A stretch of 46,396 nt of DNA, taken from the NCBI GenBank assembly GCA_022821585.1, contig JAJEDI010000012.1:1-46396 (forward strand). The letters run 5' to 3'. This document shows positions 18,594-27,165 of the stretch, piece after piece; the first letter of the stretch is position 1, and each line of letters begins with the position of its first letter. The notes under the pieces are model-generated. The model made no database searches and was not told the origin of the DNA. It was given only the letters and a program-made list of their open reading frames with translations. The position numbers and the translations under genes were made by a program. Source of the stretch: Caldilineaceae bacterium. GTDB lineage: Bacteria; Chloroflexota; Anaerolineae; Caldilineales; Caldilineaceae.

Positions 18594-20219
18594 TTAATCT
18601 CTTCTGACGTACCGGCCCGGAAGGGCGCCGGTGTGCTCGCCGTTGCGCAGCACGCGCTGGCCGTTAACCCAGACGTCCCGTATGCCTACAGATAGAAGAT
18701 GTGATTCGGCGAAGGTTGCGCGATCGTCGACGGTGCGCGGATCGAAGAGAACGACGTCTGCGTAGAATCCTGTACGCAGGTGGCCGCGCTGGCGCAGGCC
18801 GAGGCGGTCGGCGACGGCGCCGGTCATTTTACGGACGGCGTCTTCGAGGGTGAGAAGGCGCTGCTCGCGCACGTATGTGCCCAGGACACGTGGATAGGTG
18901 CCGTAAGCGCGGGGATGGGTGGGGCCGAGATCGGCGGCCCAGGCCGGATCGACTCCGGCGGCATCGGTGGCGAACTTGATCCAGGGTAGCGGCAGCTGAG
19001 TGCGCAGGTTGTCTTCGCTGATGGAGAGAAAGATGGTGCCGATGCGCTGGCCTTCGGAGCGCAGGAGGTCGATGGTGCAGTCGAGCCAGTCCTGTCCTCT
19101 TTCGGCGGCGATCTGGGCGAGGTTCATGCCTACATAGGGCTGGTTTTCCTCTTTGAAAAAGCCGACAGGCAGGACGCCGGCGGCGCCTCCGCGCGTCGAG
19201 GGTTGGCCAATGCCGTCCGGATCGTCCAGTGTCTCCTTCCTGATACGCGACCGCACATTCGGATTTTCCAGATTCTCGAAAAATCGCCCATCGGCGGCGG
19301 TCCAGGTCGGCAGTAGTGAGGAGAGACCGGTGCCGGAGGCGGCGTAGGGATACATATCGGCGGTGACGTCGAGGCCCTGGGCGCGGGCCTCTTCGATGCG
19401 CGCGATCGTGGAGGGCATCTTGTGCCAGTTGGCGGCGCCGGAGGCCTTGAGGTGGTAGATTTCTACGGGGAGGTCGGCGCGGCGGCCGATGGTCAGAGCC
19501 TCTTCCAGCCCTTCAAAGAGCTGCGCCCCTTCCGAACGCATGTGGGTTATGTAGAGGCCGTTGTAGCGGCTGACAACTTTGCAGATCTCGATCAGCTCTT
19601 CAGTGTCGGTGTAGGAGTCCGGGGGGTAGATCAGGGCATAGGAGACACCGAAGGCGCCGTCTTCCATGGCCTCCGCCATGGTGCGGCGCATGAGATCGAG
19701 TTCGTCGGCGGAGGGCCGGCCCATCTCCATGCCTTTGCCGACGTGGCGCAGGGTGCCGCCGCCGAGGAAGGAGCCGATATTGGGAGAGACGCCGGCATCT
19801 GCGACGGCCTGCAGCCAATGGCCGAAGCGGGTCCAGCCGCGCATATTTTCCCGCCACTCGTCGCTGATGGGCATGGGCAGGATGGAGTTTTCCATGGGGT
19901 CGGTGTGGCGGCCGGCGACGGGTGCGGGGGTCCAGGCTTCGCCCATGATTTCGGTGGTGACGCCCTGGGTAATCTTGGAGAGGCTGCGGCCGTCGATCAT
20001 GAGCGAGAGGATCGAGTGGCTCTGGATGTCGATGAAACCTGGGCAGGCGACCAGGCCGGAGGCATCGATGAGTTCTGCCGCGCTGGCGCTCGGAATCGCG
20101 CCGGGCGGGGAGATGGCTGCGATGCGGTCGCCGGTAAGGAGGAGGTCGCCGTACTGCCAAGGGTTGCCGGAGCCGTCGACAGTGCGGGCGTTGCGGATGA
20201 GGGTGGAGGATTCAGGCAT
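18594..20219 (-). CDS. D-aminoacylase-like amidohydrolase
   Basis: 541 residues from the ATG at 20219; a TTG at 20231 overlapping the upstream stop is the alternative start. The fold and order match N-acyl-D-amino-acid deacylases: GLVACPGFIDIQSHS near residues 55-69, GVTTEIMGEAW, YITHMRSEG, EIYHLKASG and FATDAAG, plus the C-terminal beta cap. The metal site is unusual: the normal His-x-His pair reads Gln-x-His, and the bridging Cys position reads Glu-Ala. The late His, His and Asp ligands are kept. The enzyme may therefore use a changed metal centre. Coupled by overlap or an 8-base gap to the serine hydrolase upstream; substrate unproven. Confidence 0.82.
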   Translation of the reverse strand: MPESSTLIRNARTVDGSGNPWQYGDLLLTGDRIAAISPPGAIPSASAAELIDASGLVACPGFIDIQSHSILSLMIDGRSLSKITQGVTTEIMGEAWTPAPVAGRHTDPMENSILPMPISDEWRENMRGWTRFGHWLQAVADAGVSPNIGSFLGGGTLRHVGKGMEMGRPSADELDLMRRTMAEAMEDGAFGVSYALIYPPDSYTDTEELIEICKVVSRYNGLYITHMRSEGAQLFEGLEEALTIGRRADLPVEIYHLKASGAANWHKMPSTIARIEEARAQGLDVTADMYPYAASGTGLSSLLPTWTAADGRFFENLENPNVRSRIRKETLDDPDGIGQPSTRGGAAGVLPVGFFKEENQPYVGMNLAQIAAERGQDWLDCTIDLLRSEGQRIGTIFLSISEDNLRTQLPLPWIKFATDAAGVDPAWAADLGPTHPRAYGTYPRVLGTYVREQRLLTLEDAVRKMTGAVADRLGLRQRGHLRTGFYADVVLFDPRTVDDRATFAESHLLSVGIRDVWVNGQRVLRNGEHTGALPGRYVRRD

Positions 20220-20227
20220 GGCTTGGG

Positions 20228-21127
20228 TCAAGCGTCAGTGAAAGCATCGTACAGGAGCCTGCCGATGCGACCGAAGGCGGCGTCGATGGCGATGGGCTGC
20301 TCGCTTCGTGCGATAGGGTCGTCGGAAACGGCTTCGTCGTCCCAGCGGGAGAAGACTGTGACGGCAACGTGGGCGTCTTCGCCTGCATAGATGATGCCGC
20401 TGTCGTTGCGAATGCCGGGGAGGGTACCGGTCTTGTGGGCGCAGGGCGTGCCGGGAGGAAGGTAGCGGGGCAGGCGATCGTTGAGCTGCTGCTTGAGGAG
20501 GATGTCGAGCATGGCGTCGCAGGCGGCGCGGTTGACGACTTCACCGCGCCAGATGCGCGCGAGGAGCTCGGTGAGGGCGGCGGGTGTGCCCGTGTCGTTG
20601 TCGGGGCCGAGGCTGTAGGAGATGCCGGTGCGGTTGCGGGGCCCTCTGGCGAGCGCGAGCATGTCCTGGGTGGGGTCGGAAGAGGGGAGGAGGTCGTCGA
20701 ACAGCTCGCGGATGGTCAGGGGCACATGAATGTCAGTAAGGCCCAGATTGTGCATGGTGCGAGTGACGGCGTCTTTTCCCAGGCGGTGCATGACCATGTC
20801 GGTGGCGGTGTTGTCGCTGATGATGATCATAAGCATCAACAGATCCTTCACGGTGGGGGCGAGGCCGTCGTCGAAGAAGACGAGGATGCCGCTGGGCAGG
20901 TTCTTTTCATCTGTGGTCAACTGCCAGCGGTCGTCGAGGGTGAAGTGGCCCTCTTCGATTTGGCGGAAGGCTTCGACGAGGACGGGAATCTTGAGGACGC
21001 TGCACATTGGGTAGACGCGCTCGGCGTCGACGTCGATACGCTGACCGGTCTCGAGGTGGAGGGCGGAGACGGCCATTGCGGCGCCGCTGTTTGCGGTGAT
21101 ATGGCGGATTTCGGATTCGAGAGACAT
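20228..21127 (-). CDS. Class A beta-lactamase-like serine hydrolase
   Basis: 299 residues, no signal peptide, so probably cytosolic. The three active-site motifs of the superfamily are present: S43-V-L-K46, S104-D-N106 and K232-T-G234. I do not find the E-x-x-L-N motif on the omega loop that class A beta-lactamases need for deacylation; that region reads ELFDDLLPSSDP. A role as a D-amino-peptidase or amidase acting on D-amino-acid peptides is thus more likely than drug resistance. The downstream gene is a D-aminoacylase-like enzyme translated in close coupling, which supports a joint D-amino-acid pathway. True lactamase activity is not excluded. Confidence 0.8.
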   Translation of the reverse strand: MSLESEIRHITANSGAAMAVSALHLETGQRIDVDAERVYPMCSVLKIPVLVEAFRQIEEGHFTLDDRWQLTTDEKNLPSGILVFFDDGLAPTVKDLLMLMIIISDNTATDMVMHRLGKDAVTRTMHNLGLTDIHVPLTIRELFDDLLPSSDPTQDMLALARGPRNRTGISYSLGPDNDTGTPAALTELLARIWRGEVVNRAACDAMLDILLKQQLNDRLPRYLPPGTPCAHKTGTLPGIRNDSGIIYAGEDAHVAVTVFSRWDDEAVSDDPIARSEQPIAIDAAFGRIGRLLYDAFTDA

Positions 21128-21161
21128 GGACAGTTTCCGAGTGCTTGGCTGGCCGGTGCGA

Positions 21162-22079
21162 TCAGGGCATGAAGTTCTTGAGATAGCGGCCGCTCTGGAC
21201 GAGGGAGGCTTTGCGGCTTTCGAGCGAGTCTTCGTAGGCGCGGTCCTCGACCTCGATGCAGACGGGGCCGTCGTAGCCGACGTCGCTGAGGACGGAGAAG
21301 AACTGGCCCCAGTCGATGTCGCCGAGGCCGGGCAGTTTGGGCACGTGGAACTCGAGCGGGGTGGCCATGATGCCGACTTCGTCGAGACGGTGCTTGTCGA
21401 GGCGCACGTCCTTGGCGTGGACGTGGAAGAGCTTGTCGGTGAAGTCCCGGATCGGCTTGAGGTAGTCCATGTGCTGCCAGATCATGTGGGAGGGGTCGTA
21501 GTTGAGGCCGAAGTTGTCGCTGGGGATGTCGGCGAACATGCGGCGCCAAATGGCAGGCGTGTGGGCCAGGTTTTTGCCGCCGGGCCATTCGTCGCTGGAG
21601 AAGGCCATGGGGCAGTTTTCGATGCCGATCTTGACGTCGTGGTCTTCGGCGAAGCGGATAAGGGGCGTCCAGACTTCGAGGAAACGGGGCCAGTTGTCGT
21701 CGACGGATTTGGTCCAGTCGCGGCCGACGAAACTGTTCATGATGCCGATGCCGAGGAGGGCGGAGGCCTCGATGACGCGCTTGATGTGGTCGATGGCGAC
21801 CTGGGCTTCGTCCTGGTCCGGGGTGAGGGGGTTGGGGTAGTAGCCCAGTCCGCTGATGGTGATGCCGGCGGCGGCGGCGAGCTCGTTGACGCGGGCGGCG
21901 TCATTTGCGGTGAAGCCGACGACGTCGATGTGGGTAACGCCGGCGTAACGGCGCTCGGCTTTGCCGGCGGGCCAGCACATGAGCTCGACGGTGGAGAAGC
22001 CGTTGTCGGCGGTGAATTGGATGACCTCTTCGAGGGAGAGGTCGGGGAGGATGGCGCTGGCGTAGCCTAGTTGGATCAT
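21162..22079 (-). CDS. Sugar phosphate isomerase/epimerase-like TIM-barrel protein
   Basis: 305 residues, the usual length for the AP-endonuclease-2/xylose-isomerase-like fold. Likely metal ligands on the barrel edge are visible: Glu in [10 protein letters not shown], Asp/His in NYDPSHMIW, His in FHVHAKDV and Glu in [13 protein letters not shown] near the C-terminus. Enzymes of this group interconvert sugars, inositols or hydroxypyruvate. AAAGGAG ten bases before the ATG supports the start. It leads the operon that continues with the serine hydrolase (34-base gap) and the amidohydrolase. Its leader holds a GTGGTCA heptamer repeat. Confidence 0.88.
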   Translation of the reverse strand: MIQLGYASAILPDLSLEEVIQFTADNGFSTVELMCWPAGKAERRYAGVTHIDVVGFTANDAARVNELAAAAGITISGLGYYPNPLTPDQDEAQVAIDHIKRVIEASALLGIGIMNSFVGRDWTKSVDDNWPRFLEVWTPLIRFAEDHDVKIGIENCPMAFSSDEWPGGKNLAHTPAIWRRMFADIPSDNFGLNYDPSHMIWQHMDYLKPIRDFTDKLFHVHAKDVRLDKHRLDEVGIMATPLEFHVPKLPGLGDIDWGQFFSVLSDVGYDGPVCIEVEDRAYEDSLESRKASLVQSGRYLKNFMP

Positions 22080-22110
22080 TGGGGTGGTTGCTCCTTTATG
22101 TCGTTCGCTA

Positions 22111-22141
22111 GTGGTCAGTGGTCAGTGGTCAGTGGTCAGTG
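22111..22141. repeat. GTGGTCA heptamer repeat (4.4 copies)
   Basis: A perfect tandem run of GTGGTCA, four full units plus GTG. Related runs occur at 32161-32190, around 3160-3178 and 39325-39348, always between genes. Here it lies in the 5' leader of the isomerase gene. Confidence 0.85.
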
Positions 22142-22345
22142 AGATTATATCACTTGTCTGGTGGGGGACCACCAGGAATTGGGCAGGGCGTACGCATCTT
22201 ATTGGGAGAGTGCTTTCAGGAGATAGACAGTTTTCCAACCGGCTCGTTTACGGATGGCCGCACTAACGATTTTAGCGCCCTTCTCTCTGCACAGGAGGTT
22301 GAGAGCCAAGCGGCGCAAGACTGCCAGGTTAAGCTACGCAGGCTT

Positions 22346-22574
22346 TCTCGAATGAGTGTTGGTAGAGAGTTTATGAGTGTTTATGAGCGTTTACGTGTAG
22401 TCTGAACAACATTTCATGGGATTTGCCTGATGGGCTGAGACGGGAGCCTTGCCGGTGCATGTTGTCTCGTATGAGCGTTGGACGAGAGTATGTGAGCGTT
22501 TACGAGTGTTTGCGTGCTGTCTGAACTGCATTTCATGCAGTTTGCGTGATGGGCTGTGACCAGAGCCTCGCCGA
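22346..22574. repeat. Diverged tandem repeat of a 110-bp unit
   Basis: Bases 22346-22455 and 22465-22574 are two diverged copies in the same orientation. Both begin TCTCG, carry 10-base sub-repeats of the type TATGAGYGTT, then TCTGAAC, ATTTCATG, TGATGGGCTG and GAGCC. A partial third copy may follow at about 22590-22633. In the second copy AACTGCAT/ATGCAGTT (22524-22542) forms an 8-bp hairpin with a TTC loop. Reading frames across it look like repeat, not protein. Confidence 0.65.
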
Positions 22575-22689
22575 CACTGGAGAGGCCGGACGAATGTTTG
22601 CGTGTGTTGTACGAGAGTTGTACGAAATCTGACATGGTGGGACGTGTTTGAACGTAATAACGCGTGATAAGTCGGATTAAGTCGGTTTA

Positions 22690-23394
22690 TGTCGGTCGAT
22701 ATTTTATTTGGCTCTTGTTGTTGTTACGCTTTTGCAACAGTTTTTCCTTCTCTGGAGTCTGTTCCCGGATCTGGCAACCTCTCCACGACTGTCGCAGCGG
22801 CCAGACTCACCCCGGTTCCCTGGCGGTTGGAGGGGCAGGGTGCCGCGTCTGTTTGCATTCGCATTCCTTTCTATCTCTTAGCCAGCCGAAACCTGCCACC
22901 CTGTTCCCCCTGTAAGTGGCTTTCCCACTCTCCGTAGCCGGTCGTTGCTCCGGCGAGTACTCGATGGCTCCGCGACCATATGCGTCTCCGCACACAGACC
23001 GATTCCGAATTCCGGTCACAGTATTCGTGTCCAGCTACCCTTAGACTTCACGTTCGTCTCCTTTGTTTGGCTCTTTGCCAACGATAGTCATCTCTGGCGG
23101 TTACTACAGGGCCTGTGCCTATCCCTGTAGCCTGGATGAATCAGGTATCGACTACCTTTCCTGATGATCATAGCTTTTACCCGATGGAGACTGGAATTCA
23201 AGCAGTATAGCTCTAGTCTTAGGTAGCAGGTCTTGCGGGAGCGGTTTCAGTGTCGTTCATTCGCCCTCCCGCTTTACTTCGCTGCTTTATGACCTTTCCT
23301 TTCGTGCCAGGCCATTGAAGTTGACCTACGTGATTTCCCGCTTCACGTGCTCACTTTGTGAGCAAGATATTGTGCCGTCAGACGGCGCACGCAC
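22690..23394 (-). ncRNA. Candidate structured RNA, possibly an ORF-less group II intron
   Basis: About 700 bases with no protein gene but many perfect short stems. Examples on the plus strand: GCCGT/ACGGC (23374-23386), TGCTCAC/GTGAGCA (23348-23364), ACGTGA/TCACGT (23328-23348), GCGGGAG/CTCCCGC (23235-23272) and CTACAGGG/CCCTGTAG (23104-23130). Read on the minus strand, the 5' end after an extended -10 box is GTGCGTGCGCC, which resembles the GTGYG start of group II introns, and the size fits an intron without a maturase. I could not find a clear domain V, so the class stays open. The right boundary is set by the promoter, the left is a guess. Confidence 0.35.
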
Positions 23395-23400
23395 AGGGCT

Positions 23401-23409
23401 ATTATATCA
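23401..23409 (-). promoter_or_regulatory. Extended -10 box before the structured RNA region
   Basis: The minus strand reads TGATATAAT (23409-23401), a perfect extended -10. Transcription would start near 23394, at the GTGCG that opens the structured region. No good -35 box is seen. The same 11 bases (ATTATATCACT on the plus strand) recur at 22144-22154, before the isomerase gene. Confidence 0.45.
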
Positions 23410-23448
23410 CTGTTTTTGATGCAATTGCCCTGCGGTATTGGGTCAATT

Positions 23449-24600
23449 CTACTCGTCGATCTCCACCCACTTCTCTTGCTCGTGGCTTTGGAGGATGGCT
23501 TCGCAGAGGAGGATTTCTTTGTGGCCGTCGGCGAAGGTGGGGAAGGGTTGGGGGGCGTTGAGGTCGCCGGCGGCGATGTAGTCGTAGAAGGACTTGAAGG
23601 AGTGCTTGAAGGAGTCGTCGTAGCCTTCGTTGTGGCCGCCGGGATAACCGATGTGGGCGAGGGCGGCTTCGGAGACGAGGCCGGGGTCGCGGAGCAGGAG
23701 TTGGTTGGGCTGGTTGCGGTGGCCGATCCAGAGCTCGTTGGGCTGTTCGCTGTTCCAGGCGACTGAGGCATCGGAGCCGGCGATCTCGTAGCGGAGACAG
23801 TTTTTGCGACCGGCGGTTATCTGGGAGACCCAGAGCGAGCCGTGGGCGCCGTTGGAGAAGCGGAGGAGCGCGGCGCCGCTGTCCTCGGTCTCGATGTCGA
23901 TGGACTCGGTTGCGTCGGGGGCCTGGACCTTGGCGGAAAAGGTCTCGACTTCGCCGGTGGGGCGCTGGCGGGTGGTATAGACGGTCTTGAGGTCGGCCTG
24001 CACGGCGGTGACGGAAAGGCCGGTGATGAACTGGACGAGGTCGAGCCAGTGGGTGCCGATGTCGGCGACGGCGCGCAGTTTGCCGCCTTCGCTGCTGAGA
24101 ACGCGCCAGTTGTAGTCGGTGGGGTAGAGGAGCCAGTCCTGCACGTAACTGCCGGTGATGGAGTGAATCTGGCCGAGGGTGCCGCTCTGAATCATGGAGC
24201 GGACTTCCCAGTTGAGAGGATAGAAGCGCATGTTGTAGTTGACGCCGGCGGCGAGTCCGCTTTCGCTAGCCAGCTGCACGAGCGCGCCGGATTCGGAGGA
24301 GGTCATGGCGAGCGGCTTTTCGCAGTGGACGTGTTTGCCGGCCTGGAGGGCCTGGCTCGCTTGTTCGAAGTGATGGCGGTTGGGGGAGGTGATGTGGACG
24401 GACTCGATCTCGCCGTCGGCCAGGAGGTCGGCAAAGTCGTTGTATGCTTTGGGGATGCCGAGGTCGGCGGCAGCGCGTTGGGATTTCTCAGCGGAGGAGC
24501 CGAGGATGCCGGCCACGTTGATGCCCAGGCGGCGGAGGCCTTCGGTATGAGCGGGGCCCATGAAACCGGTTCCGACTATGGCAACGCTAGAGACGCTCAT
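23449..24600 (-). CDS. Gfo/Idh/MocA-family NAD(P)-dependent oxidoreductase
   Basis: 383 residues from the second ATG of an ATGATG pair at 24603-24598, where GAGGTG has better spacing. The Rossmann motif is GTGFMG (about residues 10-15), and the family's catalytic EKP appears in VHCEKPLA (about 92-99). The conserved acid-base block is [10 protein letters not shown] (about 180-189). The family oxidises sugars, inositols and related polyols at a hydroxyl group. Downstream of the ribose/galactofuranose-type transporter on the same strand, but with a small gene between, so a common pathway is plausible and not shown. Confidence 0.92.
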   Translation of the reverse strand: MSVSSVAIVGTGFMGPAHTEGLRRLGINVAGILGSSAEKSQRAAADLGIPKAYNDFADLLADGEIESVHITSPNRHHFEQASQALQAGKHVHCEKPLAMTSSESGALVQLASESGLAAGVNYNMRFYPLNWEVRSMIQSGTLGQIHSITGSYVQDWLLYPTDYNWRVLSSEGGKLRAVADIGTHWLDLVQFITGLSVTAVQADLKTVYTTRQRPTGEVETFSAKVQAPDATESIDIETEDSGAALLRFSNGAHGSLWVSQITAGRKNCLRYEIAGSDASVAWNSEQPNELWIGHRNQPNQLLLRDPGLVSEAALAHIGYPGGHNEGYDDSFKHSFKSFYDYIAAGDLNAPQPFPTFADGHKEILLCEAILQSHEQEKWVEIDE

Positions 24601-24634
24601 CATTTCACCTCTATTGGACTTAACTGCGCAAGGA

Positions 24635-24982
24635 CTAGATGATTCGAGTTCGGTCGATTGCCGTTCTGACAACGCCAAAGAAATAGAATGGATAGGCAAG
24701 TCCGAAGGTAATGATTGACAGTAGTATCCACAAGATAATGTGCCCAATTTGCTGACCGACGCTGAGTTGACACTCTAGTCTGCCGACGGAGGACCTGGTT
24801 CGGTCTTCAAGTTCGATGGCATTAATGATCAGTTTGGCTGACGCGTAGGGCCAGAAAAACAGGCCGATGCCTAACGTGACAATCGAGATAAGAAGCCAGA
24901 TGATCAGGTGGCCCAGTACGTCCATCATGGTGAGATTCAACCTCGTGTGTCCGTGATGGAGACTTACAGTTGCGACGGTCAT
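24635..24982 (-). CDS. Small membrane protein with an internal repeat (DUF6693-like)
   Basis: 115 residues with two long hydrophobic hairpins. The halves repeat each other: [20 protein letters not shown] followed by FWPY, and [20 protein letters not shown] followed by FYFF. This resembles the small membrane family now called DUF6693, from memory of the pattern. The start has GGAG upstream. It lies between the transporter operon and the dehydrogenase, all on the minus strand. The internal duplication suggests a four-helix unit; the function is not known. Confidence 0.65.
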   Translation of the reverse strand: MTVATVSLHHGHTRLNLTMMDVLGHLIIWLLISIVTLGIGLFFWPYASAKLIINAIELEDRTRSSVGRLECQLSVGQQIGHIILWILLSIITFGLAYPFYFFGVVRTAIDRTRII

Positions 24983-25153
24983 CGTAGGTTTTCTCCGTGA
25001 GTTCCGGTCTTGTACTACATCTTGCGCGAGTTTTTATCGCTTCGAGACATGGATTTTCGATCTGCCTAGGTTTCAGGAAACCGCTGTTATACTTTCTGTT
25101 CCGAAAAAGGCAGTTCACATTTGGCCGGTACTGCGCACCCGCACTCTTTTCCT

Positions 25154-26164
25154 TCAAGCCCTTCGAGTCAGACCAGCGTAGCCCCATGCCAAGGCCAGGA
25201 CGATCGTGCCGTAAACGACCTGCTGGATGGCCTGGCCGACGTTGAGAAAGGTGAGCATCGAGTTCAGGACGCTGAGAATGAGCGCGCCGAGGATGGTGCC
25301 GGTGTAGCCGCCGACGCCGCCGAAGATGGAGGTGCCACCGATTACGGCTGCGGCCACGGACGGCAGGAGAAAGGCGTTGGCAAGCTGAAGGTCGACGGCG
25401 CCGGTGCGACCGCCGAGAAGGATGCCGCTGATGGAGCCGAGGACGCCGGCGACGATGTAGGCGGTGATGCGCACCTGCCAGACGCGCACGCCGGCGAGGC
25501 GCACGGCGATTTCGTTATCGCCGATGGCATAAAGTAGCCGCCCCCAGCCGGTGCGCTTGAGGAGCCATATCAGACCGACGGCGATCAGAGCCCAGACGAC
25601 GACACTGTAGGGGATGCGATTGCCCAGGAAAGAGCCGCCACCGATCAGCTTTATGAAAGGCCCCATCTGGGTTGAGCCTTGCAGGATGGTCTGCGCCCAA
25701 GCGGTGAAGAGGCCGAGCAGGATGCCTGACATGGCCAGGGTCATGATGAGGGGGTTGACACGGAAGACGGCCACGCCGACACCGTTTGCGCTGCCGACTA
25801 CGAGGCCGACCACGATGCCCAAAAGGATGGCGACGGCTGCGCCCTCGGAAGATTGATTGGCAGCGACGTAGGCGGAGCCGGTGGCTACCATGGTCACAGA
25901 GAGATCGATGCCGCCGGTGAGCATGAGAATTGTCTGTGCGCCGGCGAGAATGCCGAGCGGCGCGGCCTGCAACAGGGTATTGCGGGCGCCACTGATGGAG
26001 AGGTAGTTCGGTTCGACGAGGCCTGTAACCAGGACGAGGATGGCAAGGATGCCGGTCAGCGCAAGTGTCGGGTAGTCGGAGGCGAGGGCCGCTACTCGGG
26101 CGACGGGGCCACCAGGCTCGGCAGTAGCGGAATCGGTCTTTGGGGGCGAGTTGGACTGGATCAT
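25154..26164 (-). CDS. Sugar ABC transporter permease (RbsC/YjfF type), second
   Basis: 336 residues, about nine to ten hydrophobic helices, of the CUT2 permease family. Recognisable blocks are LTGGIDLSV near residue 85, the cytosolic loop YAIGDNEIAVRLAGV, and GGTSIFGGVGGYTGTILGA near residue 280. The presence of two separate permease genes after one ATPase gene is the layout of ytfQ-ytfR-ytfT-yjfF, the galactofuranose system of E. coli. Overlaps the preceding permease gene by four bases. The imported sugar is likely a pentose or furanose; not proven. Confidence 0.92.
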   Translation of the reverse strand: MIQSNSPPKTDSATAEPGGPVARVAALASDYPTLALTGILAILVLVTGLVEPNYLSISGARNTLLQAAPLGILAGAQTILMLTGGIDLSVTMVATGSAYVAANQSSEGAAVAILLGIVVGLVVGSANGVGVAVFRVNPLIMTLAMSGILLGLFTAWAQTILQGSTQMGPFIKLIGGGSFLGNRIPYSVVVWALIAVGLIWLLKRTGWGRLLYAIGDNEIAVRLAGVRVWQVRITAYIVAGVLGSISGILLGGRTGAVDLQLANAFLLPSVAAAVIGGTSIFGGVGGYTGTILGALILSVLNSMLTFLNVGQAIQQVVYGTIVLALAWGYAGLTRRA

Positions 26165-27165
26165 GCGGACCGTTCCCGCAGCAGCGTGACCAGTCCGCCG
26201 ACCATCATCACGCCGGCGATCAGGAGGCCCTGGATGATCTGGGCGTTGTTGGGGTCGATTCCCATGGCGCTGAGAATGGGGTTTAGCATGATCAGGATCA
26301 CGCCGGCTGCTACGGCGCCGAGAACGAGGCCGGTGCCGCCGACGAGGGCGACGCCGCCGAGGACGACGGCGGCCACGCTGTTCAGGGTGGCATTGGCGCC
26401 GACGCTGAAACGGGGATCGCCGGTGCCGGTGAGGGCGACGGTGGCGAGGCCGGCCAGGGCGGCCATTGCGCCGCCGATGGCGAAGGAGGAGACTTTGGCG
26501 CGGCGCACGTTGAGGCCGGCGAGGCGAGCGGCGATGCTGTCGCTACCAATCGCGTAGATGGAGAGGCCAATACGGGTATGCCTTGAGAGGAGGAATACCA
26601 GAATTGCGGGAACCATCATCATCAGGATGGGCATGACGTAGGTGCCGCCGATCCCGGACTGGGCGCCGGTGAAGAGCCAGCGGAATTCCGGTGCGGTACC
26701 GCCGCCGGGGGATGGCAGGACCCAGAGGGCGAAACCGGACCAGATGTAGCCGGTGGCCAGCGTGACGACAATGTCGGGTACGCCGGAGACGCTGATAATG
26801 TAGCCCACCAGTGCGTTAAGGATGCCGAGGCCGGCGATGAGGACGATGGCGATGAAGAGTACCATGGCGAAGGGTTGGTCGTCCATGAAGCGGGCGGCGA
26901 GGGCGTTGGTAAGCAGTAGCAGGGCGCCGAGGGAAAGATCGATGCCGCCGGCGATGACGATGATGGCCTGGCCGATGGCCAGGTAGACGAGAGGCAGGCT
27001 GTTCTTGCTGATCGAGGTGACCTGGAACTGGCCGAATACGGGTATCAGGGTGGCGTACCAAATCAGCAACGCGCTTAGCAGGAGCCAGACGCCCAGAGTC
27101 CAAGTGTTGCGCGCCAGCCCTGCGCGCCAGACGGCAAGGCTTGCGGACCGTACCGCTGTCATCAT
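26161..27165 (-). CDS. Sugar ABC transporter permease (RbsC/YtfT type), first
   Basis: 334 residues of the CUT2 permease family. IVIAGGIDLSLGALLLLTNA near residue 75 and YAIGSDSIAARLAGLNVRRA near residue 205 are the family's conserved blocks, and VVLGGVALVGGTGLVLGA corresponds to the glycine-rich region near the C-terminus. GGAGGT lies six bases before its ATG, and the ATG overlaps the stop of the ATPase gene (ATGA). It probably pairs with the second permease as a heterodimer in the membrane, driven by the two-domain ATPase encoded upstream. Confidence 0.92.
   Translation of the reverse strand: MMTAVRSASLAVWRAGLARNTWTLGVWLLLSALLIWYATLIPVFGQFQVTSISKNSLPLVYLAIGQAIIVIAGGIDLSLGALLLLTNALAARFMDDQPFAMVLFIAIVLIAGLGILNALVGYIISVSGVPDIVVTLATGYIWSGFALWVLPSPGGGTAPEFRWLFTGAQSGIGGTYVMPILMMMVPAILVFLLSRHTRIGLSIYAIGSDSIAARLAGLNVRRAKVSSFAIGGAMAALAGLATVALTGTGDPRFSVGANATLNSVAAVVLGGVALVGGTGLVLGAVAAGVILIMLNPILSAMGIDPNNAQIIQGLLIAGVMMVGGLVTLLRERSA

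Noticed and set aside
20228..21127. Antibiotic-resistance beta-lactamase
   Set aside because: The catalytic Ser, SDN and KTG motifs are present, but there is no signal peptide and no omega-loop Glu motif, so a resistance call is not supported.
22111..22141. CRISPR-like array from the GTGGTCA repeats
   Set aside because: Units are 7 bases with no spacers, and no cas genes are present.
22118..22405. 95-codon plus-strand frame in the repeat region
   Set aside because: It starts within the heptamer repeat, has no ribosome site and runs into the 110-bp tandem repeat.
22690..23394. RNase P RNA or tmRNA
   Set aside because: I looked for the conserved GAGGAAAGTCC-type core of RNase P and for a tRNA-like end of tmRNA on both strands and found neither.
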